24,825 bases of DNA from Aalborgiella sp043769295 (GTDB lineage: Bacteria; Pseudomonadota; Gammaproteobacteria; Burkholderiales; Burkholderiaceae_C). The position numbers and the translations under genes are program-made. Location of the stretch: NCBI GenBank assembly GCA_043769295.1, contig JAYVJL010000011.1, positions 1 to 24,825 of the forward strand. Direction: 5' to 3'. This document shows, one piece after another, positions 17,120 through 24,289 of the stretch; the stretch's first letter is position 1, and each line of letters starts with the position of its first letter. The notes below the pieces were generated by a model, which saw only the letters and a program-made list of their open reading frames with translations, was not told the origin of the DNA and did not search any database.

Positions 17120-18184
17120 TTATCCCATTGCTTGAAAAAAAGCATCGGCCAGGGATAAAACGCGATCCAGCGCATCCGGCGCATCGCAGGGTACGATCTG
17201 GCGTTCATGGTTGGAGCGCAGCCAGGTCAGCTGGCGTTTGGCCAGTTGGCGGGTGGCGGCGATGCCTTTGTCTCTCATTTGCTGAAGAAGCTGTGGGGTT
17301 AATGGGCCAGAACCGGCTTCATCCAAAGCTTCCCAAATTTGCCGGTAACCCACGCAACGGATGGACGGTGTGTCTGCTGACAAATCGCCCCGCGCACGCA
17401 GCTTGCGGACCTCTTGCTCAAATCCGCTGGCCAGCATCAGGTCAAAGCGTTGGGCGATGCGTTCGTGCAGCCAGGCACGGTTGTCAGGCTCCAGAGAGAT
17501 AAAAAGCGTATTTTTAGTGATTTTTTGAGCTGTAGCCGGCGTATTTATTGACTGAGGCGCTATGTTATTTATAGTGTCCAGCGTTTGTTGATTTGCCAGC
17601 TGATTCGCCAGTTGAAACGACGACAGCGGCTTGCCCGAGATGCGGTACACCTCCAAGGCGCGCTGCAGCCGCTGGGCGTCGTTGGGTTGCAATCGGGCGG
17701 CGCTGACGGGGTCTACCAGCGCCAGCTGCGCATGCATGGCCGGCCAGCCCAGGTGCGCGGCTTCCTGCTCCAGGGCCGCGCGGATGGCAGGATTGGCACA
17801 CGGCATGTCGTCCAGCCCTTCAAACAGCACCTTGAAGTACAGCATGGTACCGCCGACCAGCAGCGGCGTTTTGCCGCGCGCGGTGATCTCGGCCATCAAG
17901 CGCGTGGCGTCAGCCGCAAATTCGGCGGCAGAGTAGGGATGTAACGAGTCGCGGATGTCGATCAGATGGTGTGGCACCACGGCCAGCTCGGCGGCGCTGG
18001 GTTTGGCGGTGCCGATGTCCATGCTGCGGTAGACCAGGGCGGAATCGACGCTGATGATCTCCACCGGCCACCTTGACCCCATTTTTTGCACAACCGCCAG
18101 CGCCCCCGCTGTTTTGCCCGACGCCGTGGGCCCGGCCAGACAAATGCAGCGTGGCAGCGATGGGCGAGCGTTATTGGTGCCCAT
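17120..18184 (-). CDS. miaA: tRNA dimethylallyltransferase MiaA
   Basis: Transfers a dimethylallyl group to N6 of adenosine 37 in tRNAs reading codons that begin with U. In the 354-residue form: P-loop GPTASGKT at 18-25, the DSALVYRSMDIGTAKP motif at 48-63, DIRDSLHPYSAAEF, LVGGTMLYFKVLFEGL, and DTPSIRCVGYRQIWE with RQLAKRQLTWLR near the C terminus. I chose the ATG at 18184; a start at 18208 would lie deeper in the exporter gene. It overlaps the exporter stop by 14 bases. Residues about 204-218 (DTINNIAPQSINTPA) are encoded by a dispersed repeat copy and lie between the conserved SGKPLSSFQ and the LEPDNRAWLHERI segments, so the repeat is probably in a tolerated loop. The protein is longer than the ~315 usual. 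Confidence 0.96.
   Translation of the reverse strand: MGTNNARPSLPRCICLAGPTASGKTAGALAVVQKMGSRWPVEIISVDSALVYRSMDIGTAKPSAAELAVVPHHLIDIRDSLHPYSAAEFAADATRLMAEITARGKTPLLVGGTMLYFKVLFEGLDDMPCANPAIRAALEQEAAHLGWPAMHAQLALVDPVSAARLQPNDAQRLQRALEVYRISGKPLSSFQLANQLANQQTLDTINNIAPQSINTPATAQKITKNTLFISLEPDNRAWLHERIAQRFDLMLASGFEQEVRKLRARGDLSADTPSIRCVGYRQIWEALDEAGSGPLTPQLLQQMRDKGIAATRQLAKRQLTWLRSNHERQIVPCDAPDALDRVLSLADAFFQAMG
17531..17575 (-). repeat. Dispersed repeat, copy C inside miaA
   Basis: On the minus strand: ACTAT, seven bases, ATAGC, twelve bases, AAATACGCC, GGCTACA. It is in the same direction as miaA and is translated as DTINNIAPQSINTPA. Its reading frame is the same as that of the copy in ygfZ. Confidence 0.92.
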
Positions 18185-19352
18185 ACTTTTGCACCGCCGT
18201 CCACGCAATGACGGCGATGCACGCCGTCCAAAACCACACGCCCATCACCATGGGCATCGCGCTGCCATCAAAGTACCGGCTCAGCAAAGCCCCCGTGGCA
18301 AAGGCGATGATCATCATCAAAAAACCATTCACCGCCGACGCCGTGCCTGCCGCTTTGCCAAAAGGCACAATTGCGCCGGTTTGACCGCAAGGCTGATGGA
18401 TGCCGTGCCCCACAGCGACGACGTAAAACGGCAGCATGATGGCCCAAAAGTGGTGGACGCCCGCCAAAGCCAGTGTCCCCATCAGCGTGCCGCCCAAGAA
18501 CGACATCCCGCCCGCAATCGCCACCGTACGGGTGATGCCGTAACGCGCCAGCAGCCATCGGCACAAAAACGTCCCCAAAATGTAATTGGCCGACATGCCA
18601 AACATGATCAGGCCATACGTGGCACTGGAAAACCCAAACAGCTTGATGAACACGAAAGACGACGACGCTAAAAACACAAACAGCACGCCGTAGGAGGCGC
18701 TGGACAGTGCCGAATAGGTCAAAAACACCGGATTTTTAAGAATCAGCCACCAGGTGCGCAGCAGGCCGACGGGTTCCAGGGCGCGCAGGTTTTTGTGCGT
18801 CAGGCTCTCCTTAAAACGAGTCATAACCACCAATAGTGACAAGGCCCCAAACACGGCCATGGCCAGCAAGGCGGCTCTGGCGCTGAGCTGGTCCGATAAA
18901 AAACCGCCCAGCGGTGCGCTCAGACACGCCAGGACACCCAAGCCGGTCAGGCCCTTGGACATGACGTGCGCGCCGTCCATAGGGCTATACAAATCACGCA
19001 CCAGCGCGCGGCCGCACATCACCACCGCGCCCATGGCCAAGCCCTGCAAGATGCGCCAGGTGATGAGCAGTTCAATCCCATCCGACGAAGCTGCACCCAC
19101 AGCAGCGGCTGTGTAGAGGCTCAACCCCATCAACAAGATGGGTTTGCGCCCAAACCGGTCCGACAGTGGTCCCCAGATCAGCTGCGACACCCCAAACGCC
19201 AGCAGCAGCGCCGACAGCGTGTACTGGGCCTGCGCCATCGTCGCCCCAAAACCTTCGGCAATGGCGGGCAGGGCGGGTAGATACAGGTCGGTGGTGACGG
19301 GCTGGATGCCCATGAGCAAAGCGAGAACAAAAACAACGGTGGCTTGGGACAT
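18171..19352 (-). CDS. MFS multidrug exporter, Bcr/CflA family
   Basis: A 393-residue inner-membrane protein with about 12 hydrophobic segments and the major facilitator motif A between segments 2 and 3 (GPLSDRFGRKP, about 61-71). The N-terminal TDLYLPALPAIAEGFG stretch is characteristic of the Bcr/CflA drug:proton antiporter group (bicyclomycin, chloramphenicol and similar). The actual substrate cannot be read from the sequence. The stop overlaps the start of miaA by 14 bases, so miaA may be translated from the same message. Only 37 bases separate its start from the divergent fusion gene. Confidence 0.9.
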   Translation of the reverse strand: MSQATVVFVLALLMGIQPVTTDLYLPALPAIAEGFGATMAQAQYTLSALLLAFGVSQLIWGPLSDRFGRKPILLMGLSLYTAAAVGAASSDGIELLITWRILQGLAMGAVVMCGRALVRDLYSPMDGAHVMSKGLTGLGVLACLSAPLGGFLSDQLSARAALLAMAVFGALSLLVVMTRFKESLTHKNLRALEPVGLLRTWWLILKNPVFLTYSALSSASYGVLFVFLASSSFVFIKLFGFSSATYGLIMFGMSANYILGTFLCRWLLARYGITRTVAIAGGMSFLGGTLMGTLALAGVHHFWAIMLPFYVVAVGHGIHQPCGQTGAIVPFGKAAGTASAVNGFLMMIIAFATGALLSRYFDGSAMPMVMGVWFWTACIAVIAWTAVQKYGHQ

Positions 19353-19389
19353 GCGCCAAGCCTAGCAGAATTTGCTAACATGACTTTCC

Positions 19390-20295
19390 ATGAACCAGCC
19401 CCTGAATCAGTCAATGACACGTCAAGATTTCCGCTTCAGCCACCGCCTGCGGGTGCGCTGGGCCGAGGTGGACATGCAAAAAATCGTCTTCAACGCGCAT
19501 TATTTGATGTATTTTGACACGGCCATCGGTGACTACTGGCGCGCCATGGCCTTGCCCTACGAGGACACCATGCACCACTGGGGCGGCGATTTGTACGTCA
19601 AAAAAGCCAGCGTCGAGTACTTTGCCAGCGCCCGCTACGACGACCAGCTGGACGTGATGCTGAAGTGCGCCAAAATCGGCAACTCCTCCATCCTCTTCAC
19701 CGGTGCGCTGTTTCGGGCCGACGAGCTGCTGGTCACGACCGAGTTGATCTACGTCTACGCCAACCCTGCCACCCAAACCTCACAGCCTGTGCCAACCGCT
19801 TTTCGGGAGCTGCTGCTGGGCTTTGAAGCCGGTGAGGCTATGACGCACGTCAAAACCGGCAGCTGGGACGAGTTGGGCAAAGACGCCGCCGCCCTGCGCG
19901 TGGCGGTGTTTGTCGAAGAACAGGGCATCCCGCTGGAGATGGAGTGGGACGAGGCCGATAAAACGTCTCTGCACGCCGTCGCCTACAACCGCCTGGGTGT
20001 GCCGCTGGCCACAGGACGTTTGCTGCCCAGTGATTCGCTTGCCGGTCAATTGGGAAAGATTAAATCCAGCAAACTCGGCCGCATGGCCGTCAACCGCGTG
20101 ATGCGCGGCTCAAAACTGGGTCGTGATGTGCTACACGTCCTGATGGCCGCGGCCCAGGCCCGTGGTGACGACGAAATCGTCCTGCACGCCCAGCGCAGCG
20201 CTGAAAATTTCTACGCCCGACTGGGCTTTAGCCCGCGTGGTGATGCGTTTGACGAGGTGGGGATTGCGCATCAGGAGATGGTTTGCAAGCTGTAA
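19390..20295 (+). CDS. Fusion protein: YbgC-type acyl-CoA thioesterase + GNAT acetyltransferase
   Basis: Residues about 13-147 form a 4HBT hotdog domain: RVRWAEVDMQKIVFNAHYLMYFD holds the catalytic aspartate (Asp28) and the usual following Asn-x-x-Tyr pattern. Residues about 153-301 form a GNAT domain of the ElaA-like type: ALRVAVFVEEQGIPLEMEWDEAD, then the acetyl-CoA binding region GRMAVNRVMRGSKLGRDVL and NFYARLGF near the end. The two halves are in one frame with no stop or frameshift. Substrates are unknown. An AT-richer insert-like stretch (SLAGQLGKIKSSK, about 216-228) precedes GRMAV. An in-frame ATG at 19840 sits at the domain junction but has its GG-rich segment too close for a good ribosome site. 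The gene stands alone between divergent and convergent neighbours. Confidence 0.88.
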   Translation: MNQPLNQSMTRQDFRFSHRLRVRWAEVDMQKIVFNAHYLMYFDTAIGDYWRAMALPYEDTMHHWGGDLYVKKASVEYFASARYDDQLDVMLKCAKIGNSSILFTGALFRADELLVTTELIYVYANPATQTSQPVPTAFRELLLGFEAGEAMTHVKTGSWDELGKDAAALRVAVFVEEQGIPLEMEWDEADKTSLHAVAYNRLGVPLATGRLLPSDSLAGQLGKIKSSKLGRMAVNRVMRGSKLGRDVLHVLMAAAQARGDDEIVLHAQRSAENFYARLGFSPRGDAFDEVGIAHQEMVCKL

Positions 20296-20314
20296 CAAAC
20301 CATCAACCATCAGA

Positions 20315-21373
20315 TCAAATATCTTCCAGCAAGGCATAAGGCAGGGCCAGCAGCGTGATCTCTGGCCCGCCGGCTGACCCCAATGTCAGCTTGCCGCCTG
20401 CGCTGGCCGACACTTGCATGGACACAATGGCCGAATAGCCGCCGTTTGGATTGGCAGCCACCTGCGCCACGGTGCCGCAAGGTTGCTCGGTATCTGAGTC
20501 GTGAAAAACCTCCTGCCCTGCAAAGGGCATCAAGGACTCGACAAAGGGTTGCGTGTTTGCATCGCTGATATCGACCAGATAGGCTCGCCGCTTCAACGTG
20601 CCGCGAAACTGGCTGCGCGCCACCACTTCCTGGCCTGGATAACAGCCTTTTTTGAAGTTGACGCCGCCAACCGACTCGTAATTCAGCATTTGTGGCACAA
20701 AGGCTTCGACAATCGGTGCGGTGATGGTCGCGATGCCACTGTGCACTTCGCCCCATGCCCACAGCGCGGTCGATAGTGCGTCGCCCGCAGGAGCCGGCGC
20801 GGCCACGGGCGTGATCCACAGGCCGCGTGGCTGGTCAAATGCGGGGTACAGGCTGATCAGGCTCGAAAACCCCTTATCAAGCTTGAAATAAGGCTTAAAT
20901 TCAAATCTAGCCGGCGTATTTGTTGCCTGAGGTGCTATGGTATTGATAGTATTTTGAAGAGCGTCACCGGCCAGTCCATAGAGCGCAAAATCCGCCGTCG
21001 CATCCGTCAGCTTGACCTTGGCGCGCATCACGAACATGCTCAAACGCTTCAGGGTGGGTGCCAAAATGTCGTGACTGCAGACCAGCAAAATCTCGGGCGG
21101 CAGGGCGGGGTCAATCTCGGATGTTCGTTTAAACCCGATAAAACTCGCTTGCATACGCCCTTTGGCGGTGCAAAACGCGGCCAATCGGGCCTCGTTCATG
21201 CCCAAAAGCACCACATCTTGCGTCAATTGGCCCTGCAAAAACTTGGCGGCGTCTTCACCTGCGGCGCGGATAACGCCTAAATGGGACAATTTGGTCACGC
21301 CGCTGGGCAATTGCTTGCTCGATTGAGTGTTTTGTGTCGTGTCAATTGTGTGGGGTTTCAATTCTGTGCTCAT
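20315..21373 (-). CDS. ygfZ: Folate-binding protein YgfZ (iron–sulphur protein assembly factor)
   Basis: GcvT-like protein that uses tetrahydrofolate to help maintain certain iron–sulphur enzymes. The signature KGCYPGQEVVAR is present at about residues 240-251, and the N-terminal FLQGQLTQDV resembles the family. In the 352-residue form, residues about 142-156 (NTINTIAPQATNTPA) are encoded by a dispersed repeat copy just after DFALYGLAG. I chose the ATG at 21373 (MSTELKPHTID); the frame is open to 21481 but that part crosses the divergent mltG start and looks unlike coding sequence. It converges with the fusion gene at a 19-base gap and diverges from mltG. Confidence 0.9.
   Translation of the reverse strand: MSTELKPHTIDTTQNTQSSKQLPSGVTKLSHLGVIRAAGEDAAKFLQGQLTQDVVLLGMNEARLAAFCTAKGRMQASFIGFKRTSEIDPALPPEILLVCSHDILAPTLKRLSMFVMRAKVKLTDATADFALYGLAGDALQNTINTIAPQATNTPARFEFKPYFKLDKGFSSLISLYPAFDQPRGLWITPVAAPAPAGDALSTALWAWGEVHSGIATITAPIVEAFVPQMLNYESVGGVNFKKGCYPGQEVVARSQFRGTLKRRAYLVDISDANTQPFVESLMPFAGQEVFHDSDTEQPCGTVAQVAANPNGGYSAIVSMQVSASAGGKLTLGSAGGPEITLLALPYALLEDI
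20903..20950 (-). repeat. Dispersed repeat, copy D inside ygfZ
   Basis: On the minus strand: ACTAT, seven bases, ATAGC, twelve bases, AAATACGCC, GGCTAGAT, followed by a right arm with GAATTTAA. Same direction as ygfZ and translated as NTINTIAPQATNTPA, the frame also used in miaA. Confidence 0.92.
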
Positions 21374-21431
21374 AGGTGAATTATCATCGTCATTGGTGTG
21401 ACCGATGGCGTGTAGTGACAATCTCTCAACA
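21374..21431. promoter_or_regulatory. Divergent ygfZ / mltG intergenic region
   Basis: Fifty-eight bases between two divergent starts. They contain an imperfect inverted repeat at 21386-21406 (ATCGTCA, six bases, TGA-C-CGAT, with one bulged C). Minus-strand GATAAT near the ygfZ start is a possible -10 element. TTGGTG at about 21393 with TGACAA 17 bases later is a weak candidate for the mltG direction. None is compelling. Confidence 0.25.
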
Positions 21432-22448
21432 ATGAAGTTAATTTTAAAATTGATCGTATTCGTGGCGCTGCTTGCGGCCACCGGTGCCGCTGCGCTTTTT
21501 TGGTGGAGCTACCAACCCTTGAGCCTGGCCAACAAACGGGTGGAAGTGACGCTGGACCGAGCCACCGGAAAATCCGTCGTCCAGCAGGTGGTCGAAGCCG
21601 GCGTGCAAACCGAACCGGCGCTCTTGCAACTGTGGTTCCGCATCTCGGGCGATGCCCGCAAAATCAAGGCGGGGACGTATGAATTTGAACCAGGCACGAC
21701 GCCGCGCAGCCTTCTGAACAAGCTGGTCACCGGCGCGCAATCGCTGCTGTCCGTTACTTTGGTGGAAGGCTGGAATTTCGCCCAGGTGCGCGAGGCGCTC
21801 GCCAAGGCAGAGCGGCTCAAGCAGGACACGCCGGGCCTGAGCGGTGCCGCCATCATGCAAAAGCTGGGCAAACCGACCGTCAAACCCGAAGGCCGCTTCT
21901 TCCCCGACACCTACACCTACGCCCGTGGCAGCAGTGATTTAGGGGTTTTGAAAAGCGCCATGCAGACCATGGACAAAAACCTGGAAGCCGCCTGGGCGAT
22001 GCGCCAGCCGGATTCCCCCCTCAAAACCATCGACGAGGCCTTGATTCTGGCCAGCATCGTCGAAAAAGAAACCGGTAGCAAAGCCGACCGTGCCTTGGTA
22101 GGCAGCGTTTTCAACAACCGCCTCAAAATTGGCATGCCGCTGCAAACCGACCCGACCGTCATCTACGGTGCCAGCGTGGACGCCAGCGGCCAGTACGTGG
22201 GCAATTACGATGGCAACTGGCTGCGCGCCAAGGCGTCCAACAACCCGTGGAACACCTACCAGCGCGCCGGCCTGCCCGCCACGCCCATCGCCATGCCCGG
22301 CAAAGCGGCGCTCTTGGCGGCGGTACAACCGGCTACCAGCACCGCGCTGTACTTCGTCGCCAAGGGGGACGACACTGGCAGCAGCCAGTTCAGCGACACG
22401 CTGGAAGCGCACAATCGGGCGGTGAACAAATACATTCGGGGTAAGTAA
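21432..22448 (+). CDS. mltG: Endolytic murein transglycosylase MltG (YceG family)
   Basis: Inner-membrane enzyme that cleaves nascent glycan strands and is thought to set their length. The 338-residue form has one N-terminal membrane anchor (about residues 4-25), a LysM-like region, and the YceG catalytic domain with SIVEKET (Glu211 and Glu213), followed by VFNNRLKIGMPLQTDPTVIYG and the NPWNTYQRAGLPATPIAMPG stretch. I chose ATG 21432 because the membrane segment follows directly; an upstream in-frame start at 21405 would add nine polar residues. It heads the mltG–tmk–holB run, an order found widely in proteobacteria, with tmk starting 13 bases after its stop. Confidence 0.95.
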   Translation: MKLILKLIVFVALLAATGAAALFWWSYQPLSLANKRVEVTLDRATGKSVVQQVVEAGVQTEPALLQLWFRISGDARKIKAGTYEFEPGTTPRSLLNKLVTGAQSLLSVTLVEGWNFAQVREALAKAERLKQDTPGLSGAAIMQKLGKPTVKPEGRFFPDTYTYARGSSDLGVLKSAMQTMDKNLEAAWAMRQPDSPLKTIDEALILASIVEKETGSKADRALVGSVFNNRLKIGMPLQTDPTVIYGASVDASGQYVGNYDGNWLRAKASNNPWNTYQRAGLPATPIAMPGKAALLAAVQPATSTALYFVAKGDDTGSSQFSDTLEAHNRAVNKYIRGK

Positions 22449-22461
22449 CTTGGGAGATCAG

Positions 22462-23145
22462 ATGAAAAGCGTGAAGGATGGCCTGTTCATCAGCTTCGAA
22501 GGCATAGACGGCGCTGGCAAATCCACCCACATTGCCGCGCTGGTGGTGGCGTTTCAAGCCGAGCGGGGCGCTGACCGTGTCGTCCACACCCGCGAGCCCG
22601 GCGGTACACCCTTGGCTGAAAAGCTGCGCCAACTGATTTTGAACGACGCGATGGACCCGCTGACCGAGTCTTTCCTCGTCTTCGCCGCCCGCCGCGACCA
22701 CCTGAACCAAGTCATCGAACCCGCCTTGGCGCGGGGCGATGTGGTGCTGTGCGACCGCTTCACCGACGCCACCTTTGCCTACCAGGGTGGCGGGCGCGGT
22801 TTTGACTTGAAAACGCTATCAACTTTAGAGCATTGGACACAACAAATACGCCGGTTTGATGCCAATTTAGCCGTTAAAAATGACGTTGAATCTATTCGGC
22901 AACCTGATTTGACCATGTGGTTCGATTTGCCGGCAGAAGTCGCCGCAGAACGCCTAACCGGTGCCCGCCTGCCCGACAAATTCGAAGCCCAGCCGGTCGC
23001 ATTCTTCCGTCAAGTCGCCGCTGGCTACCAACAACGCATGGATGCCAACCCCGCCCGTTTTGCCAAAATCAACGCTCACCAAAACCGTGAAGCGGTTTGG
23101 GCGGATGTACTGGCAGCTGTTAAATCTAAAGGGTTTCTGGCATGA
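22462..23145 (+). CDS. tmk: Thymidylate kinase
   Basis: Phosphorylates dTMP to dTDP for dTTP synthesis. In the 227-residue form: P-loop GIDGAGKST (14-22), REPGGTP (44-50), DRFTDATFAYQGGGRG (98-113) and the LID segment with GARLPDKFE. I chose ATG 22462, which has GGGAG about five bases upstream; a TTG at 22450 is in frame but overlaps that site. Between TLEHW and QPDLTMWFDL there is a block (about residues 118-146) longer than in typical family members; its first part, about 118-136, is encoded by a dispersed repeat copy. The stop overlaps the holB start (ATGA). Confidence 0.96.
   Translation: MKSVKDGLFISFEGIDGAGKSTHIAALVVAFQAERGADRVVHTREPGGTPLAEKLRQLILNDAMDPLTESFLVFAARRDHLNQVIEPALARGDVVLCDRFTDATFAYQGGGRGFDLKTLSTLEHWTQQIRRFDANLAVKNDVESIRQPDLTMWFDLPAEVAAERLTGARLPDKFEAQPVAFFRQVAAGYQQRMDANPARFAKINAHQNREAVWADVLAAVKSKGFLA
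22815..22870 (+). repeat. Dispersed repeat, copy E inside tmk
   Basis: GCTAT (22815-22819), seven bases, AGAGC, twelve bases, AAATACGCC, GGTTTGATGCCAATTTA. Same direction as tmk but read in a different frame from the miaA and ygfZ copies. The base before AAATACG is C, giving CAA where most copies would give TAA in this frame. Confidence 0.85.
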
Positions 23146-24185
23146 AAGCATCTGAAGCTGTCGCGGAAGAAACTCAAGTCGCCACGCCAGTTGCTCCGTG
23201 GATAGCCGCACAAACTCAGAACCTGCTCAAACAGCGCGGCCACGCCTGGCTGCTGCAAGGGCCGTCGGGTTTGGGGCAATACGAACTGGCGCTGCAACTC
23301 GTTCGCGCCTGGCTGTGCGACCAGCCCACGCCACAAGGCGCCTGCAACACCTGCACCAGCTGCCACGCCATCGACGTGCGCACCCACGCCGACTTGTGCG
23401 TGCTCATGCCCGAAACGGTGATGCTGGCGCTGGGCTGGCCGTTGTCCGAGAAGGCGCAAGCCGACATCGACGACAAAAAGCGCAAGCCCAGCAAAGAAAT
23501 CCGCATTGATGCCATGCGCGAAGCGGTCGAGTTTGCCCAGCGCACCGCAGGCCGGGGCCGTGGCAAAGCCATGCTGGTCTACCCCGCAGAGCGCATGAAC
23601 CACATCACCGCCAACGCGCTCCTGAAAACGCTGGAAGAACCGCCAGGTGACCTGAAATTCGTCCTCGCCAGTGAGGCCGCGCACCAGCTGCTGCCCACCA
23701 TCCGCAGCCGCTGCCTGACCCATACGCTCACCTGGCCCGCGCCGGACGAGTCGCTGGCCTGGCTGGCAACCCAAGGCATCAAAAAAGCCGATGCCGAGCC
23801 ACTCCTGCGCGCCGCTGGCGGTCGCCCCGCAGATGCGCTGAGCTTTGCCCATTCCGGCCGCAATCCAGCCGATTGGCAAGCCTTCCCCAAAGCCATGGCC
23901 AAAGGTGACGTGGGCTTCGTGTCCAACTGGCTGCCCGCCGACCTACTGGACGCCCAGCAAAAGCTCTGCCACGACCTGATGGCCAGCAAATCCGGCGCAG
24001 TACCTAGATTCTTCAAATCTGCCGACCTGCCAGCAACGGCTAATTTGCCAAGTTATTCTGCCTTGGCTGGATGGCATAAAACCCTGTCAGCCACGGCCAA
24101 AACCGTAGAACACCCCTTCAACGCCGGTTTGATGCTGGAAGCGCTGGTGAGCGGGGCGCAGCGGGTGATGGTGACGAAAAGTTAA
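23142..24185 (+). CDS. holB: DNA polymerase III subunit delta' HolB
   Basis: Clamp-loader subunit of the replicative polymerase. The 347-residue product has an AAA+ fold with zinc-module cysteines Cys59, Cys68, Cys71 and Cys74 (same 9/3/3 spacing as the E. coli protein), LLKTLEEPPGDLKFVLAS, and the TIRSRC sensor/arginine region. The P-loop reads GPSGLGQ (40-46), with Gln where ATP-binding members have Lys; delta' in general does not need ATP binding, so function is probably kept. It overlaps tmk by four bases and is probably coupled. The C-terminal EHPFNAGLMLEALV end is typical. Confidence 0.94.
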   Translation: MKASEAVAEETQVATPVAPWIAAQTQNLLKQRGHAWLLQGPSGLGQYELALQLVRAWLCDQPTPQGACNTCTSCHAIDVRTHADLCVLMPETVMLALGWPLSEKAQADIDDKKRKPSKEIRIDAMREAVEFAQRTAGRGRGKAMLVYPAERMNHITANALLKTLEEPPGDLKFVLASEAAHQLLPTIRSRCLTHTLTWPAPDESLAWLATQGIKKADAEPLLRAAGGRPADALSFAHSGRNPADWQAFPKAMAKGDVGFVSNWLPADLLDAQQKLCHDLMASKSGAVPRFFKSADLPATANLPSYSALAGWHKTLSATAKTVEHPFNAGLMLEALVSGAQRVMVTKS

Positions 24186-24193
24186 TGCTGAAT

Positions 24194-24243
24194 GCTATTA
24201 TTAATATAGCTACGTAGGCAATAAATACGCTGGCTATATCCAT
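24194..24243 (+). repeat. Dispersed repeat, copy F between holB and the tatD-family gene
   Basis: GCTAT (24194-24198), TATTAAT, ATAGC (24206-24210), twelve bases, AAATACGCT, GGCTATAT. The best hairpin of the set: GCTAT/ATAGC, and alternatively ATAGC can pair with GGCTAT downstream. It starts eight bases after the holB stop. Confidence 0.9.
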
Positions 24244-24289
24244 ATTTTATCTCTAAATAACCGATTTCTCCTAAATCCACCCAATTCTC

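Noticed and set aside
22428..22446. AACAAATACATTCGG at the mltG end as a repeat copy
   Set aside because: The encoded NKYIRGK end is normal for MltG and the ATAGC arm is absent.
23258..23280. Loss of the P-loop lysine in HolB as a sign of gene decay
   Set aside because: Delta' subunits commonly lack ATP binding, and the rest of the protein, including zinc cysteines and the SRC motif, is intact.
24030..24080. GGCTGGATGGCAT in the 3' part of holB as a repeat copy
   Set aside because: It resembles the right arm of copy A, but the core is missing and the encoded residues fit the ordinary C-terminal region of delta'.
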